22,525 nucleotides of DNA from Syntrophobacterales bacterium. GTDB lineage: Bacteria > Desulfobacterota > Syntrophobacteria > BM002. Location of the stretch: the NCBI GenBank assembly GCA_030601545.1, contig JAUVTM010000002.1, positions 1-22,525 on the forward strand, given 5' to 3'. The translations under genes were made by a program, and so were the position numbers. Positions 14,684 through 22,251 of this stretch are shown here, piece after piece (positions within the stretch are counted from its first letter, which is position 1; every line of letters begins with the position of its first letter). Under the pieces are notes generated by a model, which was given only the letters and a program-made list of their open reading frames with translations, searched no databases and had not been told where the DNA came from.

Positions 14684-15332
14684 CCTTTACCGATGGCAAC
14701 CTCCGTCTTAGCAGGTAGACAAGCAGGTAAACCAAAGGGGTATCCACCAGCACTGCGATTCCTACCTTCACCACCCACTGTCCCACGATAAGCGGCACCA
14801 GTGGCATGCTGCCGTAGAAGGCTATAGTAATGAACACTACGCTATCAAGCAATTGCGAGACTATGGTGGAGGCATTGTTGCGGAGCCACAAAAATCGTGC
14901 GCTCGTCACCCGTTTCCAGAAATGAAAGGCCCAAACATCATGATACTGACTGAAGAGATAGGCGACAAGGCTGGCTATCATGATCCGCGCACTGCTCCCG
15001 AGGATAGTTGCGTAGGCCTGCTGGTGCGGCCAGAAAGGCGCGGGCGGCCAGAGAATACTCAGGCCGGTGAGCACAAAGACAAGAACCAGGGTGATAAACC
15101 CCCCTATAACCACAGTGTGGGCTCGCTCTTTGCCCCAGATTTCACTGATGACGTCCGTGATAAGAAATGTGAAGCAATAGGCGAGCACACCGGCAGGAAC
15201 CACCAATCGTCCCACGGTAATAATCTTGCTCGCCATTACCGCAGCCAGCACCAAGCTGCCAGAATAAACGCAGGCCAGCAACGCCAAATAACTCTCAGCT
15301 CGTTGCAGATCAGACGAGATCATCGACGCCAT
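14664..15332 (-). CDS. Queuosine precursor transporter, YhhQ/VUT family
   Basis: An inner-membrane protein of about 222 residues with six hydrophobic segments. The family signatures LITDVISEIWGKERA and RNNASTIVSQLLDS are both present. YhhQ-family members import preQ0 or preQ1 in Escherichia coli. The pairing with queF on the same strand, overlapping by about 23 bases, supports this role. Start: ATG at 15332 is chosen; ATG at 15323 (GGAG ten bases upstream) and TTG at 15344 are alternatives. The last residues (SPDVS) and the stop codon are encoded by the inverted end of the palindromic element, so the native C-terminus may have been altered. Confidence 0.88.
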   Translation of the reverse strand: MASMISSDLQRAESYLALLACVYSGSLVLAAVMASKIITVGRLVVPAGVLAYCFTFLITDVISEIWGKERAHTVVIGGFITLVLVFVLTGLSILWPPAPFWPHQQAYATILGSSARIMIASLVAYLFSQYHDVWAFHFWKRVTSARFLWLRNNASTIVSQLLDSVVFITIAFYGSMPLVPLIVGQWVVKVGIAVLVDTPLVYLLVYLLRRRLPSVKASPDVS

Positions 15333-15720
15333 GCTCCACCACAACAGTTAGGCCAATGCCGCCTCTCGGGTTCATTACACTTTCCACCTGCATCCAGCGG
15401 GGACCGCTTACCTTGACCAGATCGTCCAGAATACGGTTGGCCATGGTCTCGGCAAACATGCCACTCTGGCGAAAACTGAAAAGGTAAAGTTTTAGTGATT
15501 TGGACTCCAAGCAGTGACGATCGGGGATATACGTGATGGTTATACGGTAGAAGTCGGGCTGACCGGTGATGGGGCAGAGACTCGTCACTTCCTGGGTGGT
15601 AAAAGTCACTTTGTATGTGCGATCTGGATACGGGTTGGCAAAAGTCTCCAAGAGCTTAGGGTTCACTTCGTATTCGTATTTCGTCTCACCACTGCCAAGA
15701 TGCCGAAACTTCTCGGTCAT
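15310..15720 (-). CDS. queF: NADPH-dependent 7-cyano-7-deazaguanine reductase
   Basis: A 136-residue short (unimodular) QueF that reduces preQ0 to preQ1 in queuosine synthesis. The catalytic C49 is in TSLCPITGQPDF and D56 follows in the same motif. The QueF signature ESKSLKLYLFSF occupies 72-83, with E72 expected to bind the substrate. A strong AGGAGGTAAG lies just before the ATG. It is upstream of, and overlaps, the transporter gene, making a preQ0 import and reduction unit. No queC, queD or queE is nearby. The upstream leader contains a long hairpin (15820-15873). Confidence 0.95.
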   Translation of the reverse strand: MTEKFRHLGSGETKYEYEVNPKLLETFANPYPDRTYKVTFTTQEVTSLCPITGQPDFYRITITYIPDRHCLESKSLKLYLFSFRQSGMFAETMANRILDDLVKVSGPRWMQVESVMNPRGGIGLTVVVEHGVDDLV

Positions 15721-15819
15721 AAGTCTTACCTCCTAAGCATGTCCCTCACGCTTGGCGCTTTGCGCTTTGCGAAGTATCCGAATTGTAGAACCTTTTCTCT
15801 GGATGAGCAAGGATGTTCA

Positions 15820-15873
15820 CATGTTCAACGCACCTCGCCAGACGAAAGGTGTCCAGGTTCGCTCTTGAACATG
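15820..15873 (-). promoter_or_regulatory. Stem-loop in the queF leader
   Basis: CATGTTCAA at 15820-15828 is the exact complement of 15865-15873. Inside, CACCT pairs with AGGTG around a loop of eleven bases. It lies about 100 bases before the queF start. It could be a leader RNA structure. It does not match the preQ1 riboswitch class I pattern, so any function is open. Confidence 0.35.
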
Positions 15874-16000
15874 ATCATAAATGAATGGTTATTCATCTAG
15901 AACCTACCCTAATATTTCCTGTGATTCAATCTGCAGCTGGATATAAGTTTTGGTATAACTACTGGTAAAAAATGATTTTTTGAGAAGAAAACAAAAAAGA

Positions 16001-16030
16001 TTGACAATTATATCCCCTTTCATGTACCAT
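16001..16030 (+). promoter_or_regulatory. Sigma-70 promoter of the fatty-acid oxidation operon
   Basis: TTGACA (16001-16006, perfect) and TACCAT (16025-16030) are 18 bases apart. Transcription would begin near 16037, at the edge of the operator. The start codon of the regulator is about 75 bases further on. Confidence 0.6.
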
Positions 16031-16036
16031 GATTAA

Positions 16037-16054
16037 TGAATGAACATCCATTCA
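16037..16054 (+). promoter_or_regulatory. FadR-like operator
   Basis: TGAATGAACATCCATTCA is an 18-base palindrome with perfect six-base outer arms. It agrees with the Bacillus subtilis FadR consensus TGAATGAMTANTCATTCA (quoted from memory) at all but two defined positions. It sits at the transcription start, where a bound repressor would block the operon, including the regulator's own gene. Confidence 0.7.
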
Positions 16055-16113
16055 GAAAACAATTGGGATGCTCCTTGTCCCCATAGGAAGCAGTCTCGCA
16101 GAGGCAATGAAGG

Positions 16114-16710
16114 ATGGTTCGGGTAAAAAAAGGCGACGACAAGCGGGAACGGATCATGAATGCCGCCATAACGGCCTTTGCCCAAAATGGTTATCACCAG
16201 GCAACCATCGCCACTGTCGCACGAGAGGCTGGAGTGGCAGCCGGCACCATCTACCTTTATTTCAAAAACAAAGATGACCTTCTCATCAGTATCTTCGAGG
16301 AGAAGGTTCAAGGGTTTATTGATGAGTTCCACACCCAGTTGGCTCAGGAGGAGAGCGCGGAGATCAAGCTGAGAAAACTTGTTCAGCTCCACCTGGTCGA
16401 GATGCAAAATCGTCCCGATCTCGCCGCAGTATTTCAACTGGAGCTCCGCCAGAGCCGTCATTTTATGAGCGCTTACCCGAAAGAGGATCTCAGGGGCTAT
16501 TTTGACCTCATCGGTGAGATCATCGAAGAGGGCCAACGGCAGGGGTTGTTTCGTAAGGATCTTTACTTGAGTGCTATCAAAAGGGCATTTTTCGGGGCAA
16601 TGGATGAAACGGTCACCTCATGGTTGCTGGCCGGCAAGAACTACGATCTTACGCAGATGGCGGCCCCCTTGGCCGACTTGTTCATTCGGGGGCTTAGAGA
16701 GGAGAACTGA
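16114..16710 (+). CDS. TetR-family regulator of fatty-acid oxidation, FadR-like
   Basis: A 198-residue repressor. The DNA-binding helix-turn-helix is TIATVAREAGVAAGTIYLYF (31-50) followed by KNKDDLLISIFEEK. The ligand domain carries QLELRQS (108-114) and DETVTSWLLAGKNYDL (164-179), which parallel Bacillus subtilis FadR (YsiA) along the whole chain, recalled from memory. That protein is released from DNA by long-chain acyl-CoA. The gene starts the operon containing the three beta-oxidation enzymes and is preceded by a matching operator. The ATG has GAGG nine bases upstream. The symbol fadR is not given because it is shared with an unrelated Escherichia coli protein. Confidence 0.92.
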   Translation: MVRVKKGDDKRERIMNAAITAFAQNGYHQATIATVAREAGVAAGTIYLYFKNKDDLLISIFEEKVQGFIDEFHTQLAQEESAEIKLRKLVQLHLVEMQNRPDLAAVFQLELRQSRHFMSAYPKEDLRGYFDLIGEIIEEGQRQGLFRKDLYLSAIKRAFFGAMDETVTSWLLAGKNYDLTQMAAPLADLFIRGLREEN

Positions 16711-16796
16711 AAGAGGAGGATCGTAAAACCGCGGGTTACAGACGCTCTGCACTTGGCGCTTGGCGGCGGGCGAAGCGAGCCTTCAAGGAGATAACA

Positions 16797-18656
16797 ATGG
16801 CAAACTTACTGGTGGATGAAAGAGATGTCAAATTCGTCCTTTACGAGCAGCTGGACATTGAACAACTCAGCAATACCGCCAAATATGCCGAGTATTCTAA
16901 GGAAATGTATGACCTGGTTCTTGAGCAGGCCTGGAAGCTGGCGGAGAATGAGATGGCCCCGGCCAACCGCCAGGGTGATAAGGAGGGGTGTGTCTGGGAG
17001 GACGGCAAGGTAAGAGTTCCCGAATCCTACCACCGACCGTATGAAATGTATCGACAAGGCGGTTGGCTATCCATGGCTGAGGCCTTGGAAGCCGGGGGGC
17101 AGGGATTCCCGGTCGTCATGGGGCTCGCCGCCATCGAAACCTTCGGAGCAGCCAATTTGTCCCTTTTTCTATATCCCGGACTCACCCACGGAGCTGCCAG
17201 ACTTCTTGAGGTTTTCGGAACCGAGGAGCAGCAGCGTACCTTTATGGACAGATTATACAGCGGTGAGTGGAGTGGGACCATGTGCCTCACTGAACCTCAG
17301 GCTGGAAGCGATGTCGGCGCTCTGCGCACCAAGGCGATCCTTAATGATGACACCACCTACTCCATCACCGGCACCAAGACCTTTATCTCTTGTGGCGAGC
17401 ATGATCTTACAGAAAACATTGTGCACATGGTGCTGGCTCGGATTGAAGGGGCGCCAGCGGGCACCAAGGGTATTTCCCTGTTCATTGTTCCCAAGCTTCG
17501 TCAGGAAAACGGTGAATTGGTGGAGAACGACGTGGTTTGCCCCGGCATCGAGCACAAGCTGGGAATTCACGGCTCCTCCACCTGCACTCTGAACTTTGGC
17601 GAAAACAACAACTGCATCGGTTATCTCTTGGGTGAAGCAAACAAGGGAATGCGAATCATGTTCCAGATGATGAATGAGTCAAGGCTTTTTGTGGGCATGC
17701 AGGGTCAAAGTCATGCCAGCGCCGCTTATCTCTACGCCCTCCAGTACACCAAGGAACGAACCCAGGGACCAGATGCTAGCCGGATAAAAGACCCCGCTGC
17801 ACCAAGAGTGGCTATCATCAATCATCCCGACGTACGAAGGATGCTCATGTTCATGAAGTCAGTGAGCGAAGGGTTACGTGCTCTTCTCTATTACGTAGGC
17901 TTTTGCGAGGACATGGTACGTTCTACCGAAAATGACCAAGAGAGAGAAAAGTACCAGGACTTCATTGACATCCTCATCCCGGTTTGCAAAGCCTATGGTA
18001 GCGATATGGGCTTTCGGGTCTGTGAAACCGCTATCCAGGTACTGGGAGGCTACGGCTACTGCCAGGAACACCAGGTGGAACAGTTCTTACGGGACTGCAA
18101 GATCGCCTCCATCTATGAGGGTACCAATGGTGTTCAGGCCTTGGACTTGGTGGGTCGCAAACTGGTCGTCAAAAGGGGACAGCTTTTCAAACGACTTATT
18201 GCAGAAACTGAAGAGTTCCTCAGATGGGCTCGCAAAAATTTTGAACTGCGTGAGTTGGTGGCCACTTTTGAAGCCGCCCGCCAGCAGCTTATTGAGGTAA
18301 CAAAGTACTTCGGCCTTAAGGGCATGACCGAAGACTACACCGAGACCCTCCTGTACGCCACCCCGTATCTGGAACTGTTCGGAGATATTGCCGTTGGTTT
18401 CATGTTACTGTGGCAGGCGTTGATCGCCCAGCGCCGTCTCCAAGAGATTTATGTCGATGCTGGTGCCAAAGATGCTCATTCTCAGCGTGAGGTACTGGCC
18501 TCCAATCGAAGTGCCGCCTTCTATCGGGGTAAGGTAGCCTCAGCCGAATTCTTTATTACCAACGTTCTCTCTCTGGCCAAAGGTAAGGCCAAGGCGATCA
18601 TGAGCGGACAGCGGGCTGCGGTCGAGATCCCGGAGGAGTCATTCGCTCTGAACTGA
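16797..18656 (+). CDS. Long acyl-CoA dehydrogenase
   Basis: A 619-residue FAD enzyme that introduces the trans-2 double bond into acyl-CoA, the first step of beta-oxidation. It is of the long type (about 600 residues, with an added C-terminal helical domain) rather than the 380-residue type. Flavin and substrate motif CLTEPQAGSDVGALR spans 163-177, and the catalytic base is E441 in SIYEGTNGVQALDLVGRKL. GGYGYCQEHQVEQFLRDCKI (417-436) is the usual core element. AAGGAG is six to seven bases before the ATG. It is 86 bases after the regulator, with no terminator seen, so it is probably co-transcribed. Chain-length preference cannot be read from sequence. Confidence 0.95.
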   Translation: MANLLVDERDVKFVLYEQLDIEQLSNTAKYAEYSKEMYDLVLEQAWKLAENEMAPANRQGDKEGCVWEDGKVRVPESYHRPYEMYRQGGWLSMAEALEAGGQGFPVVMGLAAIETFGAANLSLFLYPGLTHGAARLLEVFGTEEQQRTFMDRLYSGEWSGTMCLTEPQAGSDVGALRTKAILNDDTTYSITGTKTFISCGEHDLTENIVHMVLARIEGAPAGTKGISLFIVPKLRQENGELVENDVVCPGIEHKLGIHGSSTCTLNFGENNNCIGYLLGEANKGMRIMFQMMNESRLFVGMQGQSHASAAYLYALQYTKERTQGPDASRIKDPAAPRVAIINHPDVRRMLMFMKSVSEGLRALLYYVGFCEDMVRSTENDQEREKYQDFIDILIPVCKAYGSDMGFRVCETAIQVLGGYGYCQEHQVEQFLRDCKIASIYEGTNGVQALDLVGRKLVVKRGQLFKRLIAETEEFLRWARKNFELRELVATFEAARQQLIEVTKYFGLKGMTEDYTETLLYATPYLELFGDIAVGFMLLWQALIAQRRLQEIYVDAGAKDAHSQREVLASNRSAAFYRGKVASAEFFITNVLSLAKGKAKAIMSGQRAAVEIPEESFALN

Positions 18657-18679
18657 AAAATAGCAACGGGGTCATATTA

Positions 18680-18756
18680 ACCACAAAGAGCACGAAGTGT
18701 ACGAAGATTAATCTATACTCCAATAATACTTCGTGATCTTCGTGTCCTTCGTGGTG
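18680..18756. repeat. Inverted repeat within the beta-oxidation operon
   Basis: The left arm (18680-18708, ACCACAAAGAGCACGAAG) and the right arm (18729-18756, ending CCTTCGTGGT) are imperfect complements and belong to the common 'ACCACGAAGGACACGAAG' repeat type. It lies between the dehydrogenase and thiolase genes, which have separate strong ribosome sites. There is no T run, so it is more likely to be an RNA-stabilising or pausing hairpin than a terminator. Confidence 0.65.
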
Positions 18757-18793
18757 TGATACTCGCCTTTGTTCTCTAGAGAAGGAGCAAGAT

Positions 18794-20029
18794 ATGAAAG
18801 CACGAGAAGTGGTCCTGGTGGACGGCATTCGCACAGCGTTCGGTAGAGCTGGTGAACAGGGGTATTTCTGGCATACCCGCGCAGATGACATGGTGGTGAA
18901 GGTCATCCGTGAGCTCTTGCGTCGCAACCCCCAGGTCGGTCCCGATATGGTGGAAGAGAACGTGTGGGGTGCCACCACCCAGGAAAAAGATCAGGGGCTC
19001 ACCCTTGGGCGAACCTCGGCCATTCTGGCAGGACTTTCTGAAAAGTGCGCTGGAGCCTCGGTGGATCGCATGTGTGCCGGGGGCATGACTGCGGTAACAA
19101 TCGCCGCCTCGGAAATTGCCCTGTCCGCTTTTGACATCGCCATAGCTGGCGGGGTGGAGCATATGGGTCATCATCCCATGGGCGCCACCGCTGATCCTAA
19201 CCCTCGGTTTCTGGTGGATCGGTTGGTTTCGGAAGATGCACTGGTTATGGGAAAAACTGCTGAAAATCTTCATGACATGTTTCCGGAGATAACCAAGGAG
19301 ATGGCGGACGAATACGCCATGCTCTCACAGCAGAAAACAGCTAAGGCCTATAATGAGGGAAACATTACCAGGATGATTGTGCCAATGTCTGTCTACACTC
19401 CCGAAGGCTGGGTAGTTGCAGATCGGGACCAGCAACCACGCCCAGATACTACCATGGAGGGGCTGAAGGAGCTGAAAACACCCTTCCGTCCCCTGGGAAA
19501 AGTAACACCTGGCAATGCCTCAGGGCTTAATGATGGTGCTTGTGGTGTCCTGCTCATGGCGGCGGACAAAGCCAAGGAACTAGGCATTCAGCCCAAAATG
19601 CGCCTGGTGGCTTACACGTATGCCGGAGTCAAACCTGAGGTCATGGGTTTGGGCCCTATCCCTGCCACCCACAAGGTCTTTAAGATCTCGGGGCTGAGCA
19701 TGGACGACATCGATCTGATTGAAATTAACGAGGCCTTTGCTGTGCAGTGCATTGCCTTTATGAAAGAATTCGACCTCACAGTCCCAAACGAACCTCGCCT
19801 GAATCCATGGGGTGGAGCCATTGCCTTCGGCCACCCCCTGGCCTCTTCAGGCCCCCGTTTGATGATCCACCTAATGCACGAGTTTGCCGAAAACCCCAAG
19901 GCAAAGTACGGTCTGGCAACCATGTGTGTCGGACTCGGCCAGGGAGGTTCAGTAATATGGGAGAATCTGCAAGGCAACGGTGAGAAAGCACCAAAGAAAA
20001 AGTCTGCACCGAAGAAGAAAAAGAAGTAA
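18794..20029 (+). CDS. Thiolase (3-ketoacyl-CoA thiolase / acetyl-CoA acetyltransferase)
   Basis: A 411-residue thiolase that cleaves 3-ketoacyl-CoA with free CoA, releasing acetyl-CoA. The nucleophile is C94 in SVDRMCAGGMTAV, the second site is H347 in GGAIAFGHPLASSG and C378 is in TMCVGLGQGG. INEAFAVQ (311-318) is the third signature. By position between an acyl-CoA dehydrogenase and FadB, the beta-oxidation direction (FadA) is favoured over biosynthesis. AAGGAG is six bases before the ATG. Unusually, the chain ends in a lysine-rich tail (residues 398-411, APKKKSAPKKKKK) not typical of thiolases. Confidence 0.95.
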   Translation: MKAREVVLVDGIRTAFGRAGEQGYFWHTRADDMVVKVIRELLRRNPQVGPDMVEENVWGATTQEKDQGLTLGRTSAILAGLSEKCAGASVDRMCAGGMTAVTIAASEIALSAFDIAIAGGVEHMGHHPMGATADPNPRFLVDRLVSEDALVMGKTAENLHDMFPEITKEMADEYAMLSQQKTAKAYNEGNITRMIVPMSVYTPEGWVVADRDQQPRPDTTMEGLKELKTPFRPLGKVTPGNASGLNDGACGVLLMAADKAKELGIQPKMRLVAYTYAGVKPEVMGLGPIPATHKVFKISGLSMDDIDLIEINEAFAVQCIAFMKEFDLTVPNEPRLNPWGGAIAFGHPLASSGPRLMIHLMHEFAENPKAKYGLATMCVGLGQGGSVIWENLQGNGEKAPKKKSAPKKKKK

Positions 20030-20069
20030 TTGGTTTGACCGGCCAACCTAAATTGTAAGGAGAAAGATA

Positions 20070-22115
20070 ATGGCCAAAATCGTCACTCAATTTTACCCGC
20101 GGTTCTATAACTCCAGAGTGGGCAAGATCGCCCTGGTGACCATGGATAATGGTGAAGACTATAAAAAACCCACCACCTTCGACGAAGAGGCGCTCACTTC
20201 CTTGAACCTGGCCTTGGACACGATTCAAAAAGAGCCGGACGTGAAGGGTCTTTTGCTTACCGGAAAACACTACATCTTTGCCGCCGGCGCCGATCTTACT
20301 CAGATTCCTTTTATCAATACCTTCGAGCAGGGAAAAGCCATTGGTCAGTTTGGCCACGTAACCTTCAAGCGCATAATGGACCTGCCTTATCCGACTGTGG
20401 CAGCCATAAACGGTGCTGCCCTCGGCGGTGGTTTGGAGATTTCTCTGTATTGCGACTACCGCACCGTCTCCAAGGGTGTTACGGCCATAGCTTTCCCGGA
20501 ATGTTTTTTGGGACTTATCCCTGGTTGGGGTGGATCTACTTTGGCACCCCGGTTGATCGGTCCAGAGAAGGCGCTGGAACTCATCATTTATAACCCCCTG
20601 AACCAAAATCGCATGATCAAAGGCATACAGGCCTTCGAGATGGGGCTGGCCGACCGCTTGTTTGATACCGCCGAGTTTTTGGACGATTCCATTTGCTTTT
20701 TGGAAGGGATCATAGATGCCAGCGAAAAGGTTGAACGCGAGCCGGTGGATTCCAGCAAACTGAAGCCATTGCTGCAACAAGCCCGTGGTTTTGTCGACAG
20801 CAAAGTACATGGGGCTGCCATTGCACCCTATCGAGCCCTGGAATTGGTCGAGGGAGCATTCACCTGGGACGTAGATCAGGGTTTTGCTGAGGAAGACAAG
20901 GCCCTGGGGGATCTCATCAAAAGTCGCCAGTGCAAAGCCAGCATCTACTCCTTCGATCTGGTCCAGAGACGGGCCAGACGTCCTGCTGGTGTTCCGGAGG
21001 TCAAACCACAAAAAGTGAATAAGGTGGGCATCATCGGGGCGGGACTGATGGCCTCTCAGCTTGCACTTCTCTTCCTTCGCCGTTACGAGTTGCCGGTGGT
21101 AATAAAAGATATCAAGCAGGAGTTTGTAGAAAAGGGTTTGGGCTACATTCAGGCTGAACTGGGCAAGCTGGTGGAGAAGGGCCGACTTAATGAAACCAAG
21201 GCCCGCCACCTTTTCGCTCTGGTAAACGGCACCCTGGACTGGGCCGATTTTGCCGACTGTGATTTCGTTATCGAGGCGGTCTTCGAACAAATGGAGATTA
21301 AACAGCAGGTCTTCGCCGAGGCTGAAGAAGTAGTCTCCGAAACCTGCATCTTTGCCACCAACACCTCCAGCCTCTCCATTTCAGAGATGGCCTCAAAGCT
21401 CAGACACCCAGGACGCGTGGTGGGATTCCATTTTTTCAATCCTGTAGCTATCCTGCCTCTGGTGGAAATCATCCACGCTGACAAGACCAACAAGACTACC
21501 CTGGCCACCGCTTTTGCCGTTGCCAAACAACTTAGAAAGACAGGCATCCTAGTAAAGGACTCTGCTGGATTCCTGGTCAACCGTATCCTTACCAAAATGC
21601 TGGCCGACTGCCTGGATATGGTGGACGAGGGTGCTGACTTCCAATTTGTGGATGAGGCCTTGCTCGGCCTTGGTCTGCCCATGGCACCTTTCGAACTGCT
21701 GGGGATGGTAGGCCCGGCCGTAGCGGCCCATGTGCAGGAGACCTTGAACCGCGCCTTCGGACCTCAGAGTTTTCCCATTAATGACAACCTGAAAAGGATG
21801 GTGGAGGCCAAAATCCCAGGGTTCTACATTGGTGAACCTCCCAACCGACGAGTGGATCCGGCCCTAAAAGATCTCTGGCGGAAAAAAGGTGACAAAGAGT
21901 TTCGTAAAGAAGAGATCATTGAGCGAGTGCTTACCGATCTAACCCGCGAAATTGATCTCATCATGCAGGAGGGTGTGGTGGCTGATACCAGGGACGTGGA
22001 CCTGGCCATGATTATGGGCGCCGGCTGGCCTTTCTTCATGGGTGGGGTAACCATGTATCTGGATATGGCCGGCTATACACCCAAGGTGTTGCAGAAGGTC
22101 TTTTTCACATTTTAA
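20070..22115 (+). CDS. fadB: Bifunctional enoyl-CoA hydratase / 3-hydroxyacyl-CoA dehydrogenase
   Basis: A 681-residue fusion catalysing hydration of enoyl-CoA and NAD-dependent oxidation of the product. The hydratase half (about 10-290) has the CoA-binding AAGADLTQIP (71-80), oxyanion loop AAINGAALGGGLE with E123, and FPECFLGLIPGWGGS with E144; both catalytic glutamates are present. The dehydrogenase half has the Rossmann motif GIIGAGLMAS (320-329), NTSS (431-434), and H454 in GFHFFNPV with E466. It is slightly shorter than the roughly 715 residues of Escherichia coli FadB. AAGGAG is seven bases before the ATG, and the gap to the thiolase is 40 bases. Acting with the thiolase, it would complete the beta-oxidation cycle. 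Confidence 0.96.
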   Translation: MAKIVTQFYPRFYNSRVGKIALVTMDNGEDYKKPTTFDEEALTSLNLALDTIQKEPDVKGLLLTGKHYIFAAGADLTQIPFINTFEQGKAIGQFGHVTFKRIMDLPYPTVAAINGAALGGGLEISLYCDYRTVSKGVTAIAFPECFLGLIPGWGGSTLAPRLIGPEKALELIIYNPLNQNRMIKGIQAFEMGLADRLFDTAEFLDDSICFLEGIIDASEKVEREPVDSSKLKPLLQQARGFVDSKVHGAAIAPYRALELVEGAFTWDVDQGFAEEDKALGDLIKSRQCKASIYSFDLVQRRARRPAGVPEVKPQKVNKVGIIGAGLMASQLALLFLRRYELPVVIKDIKQEFVEKGLGYIQAELGKLVEKGRLNETKARHLFALVNGTLDWADFADCDFVIEAVFEQMEIKQQVFAEAEEVVSETCIFATNTSSLSISEMASKLRHPGRVVGFHFFNPVAILPLVEIIHADKTNKTTLATAFAVAKQLRKTGILVKDSAGFLVNRILTKMLADCLDMVDEGADFQFVDEALLGLGLPMAPFELLGMVGPAVAAHVQETLNRAFGPQSFPINDNLKRMVEAKIPGFYIGEPPNRRVDPALKDLWRKKGDKEFRKEEIIERVLTDLTREIDLIMQEGVVADTRDVDLAMIMGAGWPFFMGGVTMYLDMAGYTPKVLQKVFFTF

Positions 22116-22130
22116 TATAAAGTTTAGTCG

Positions 22131-22149
22131 AAATTTCAAAAAGAAATTT
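22131..22149 (+). terminator. Weak hairpin after fadB
   Basis: AAATTTC and GAAATTT form a seven-base-pair stem around AAAAA, 16 bases after the fadB stop. The stem has a single G-C pair and is not followed by a T run, so it is a poor terminator. Nothing better lies between it and the next repeat. Confidence 0.2.
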
Positions 22150-22152
22150 TGG

Positions 22153-22251
22153 ATATCGAAGTGATCATAATACATTTCTGCGGTTCCTTGTTCTGCTGTT
22201 CGATATTCGATATTCAATACACGTCTAAATTGACTTGACCTCTCAAGTTAG
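22153..22251. repeat. Dispersed repeat of about 95 bases, copy 2
   Basis: The same element as 5049-5141, in direct orientation, carrying an extra CGATATT unit (CGATATTCGATATTCAATAC at 22201-22220). Here it lies 37 bases after the fadB stop, in non-coding DNA. Confidence 0.85.

Noticed and set aside
14853..15416. A 187-codon plus-strand frame across the YhhQ-type gene and queF
   Set aside because: It is very rich in Arg, His and Gly, lies antisense to two clear genes and has no domain.
15721..15819. preQ1 class I riboswitch before queF
   Set aside because: The short GGTTCTACAATTC stretch lacks the paired stem, the CTACACCC loop segment and the A-rich tail of that class.
19776..21290. A 504-codon open frame on the minus strand opposite fadB and the thiolase end
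   Set aside because: It is antisense to two well-supported enzymes, has no ribosome site or recognisable domain, and arises from biased third positions in fadB.
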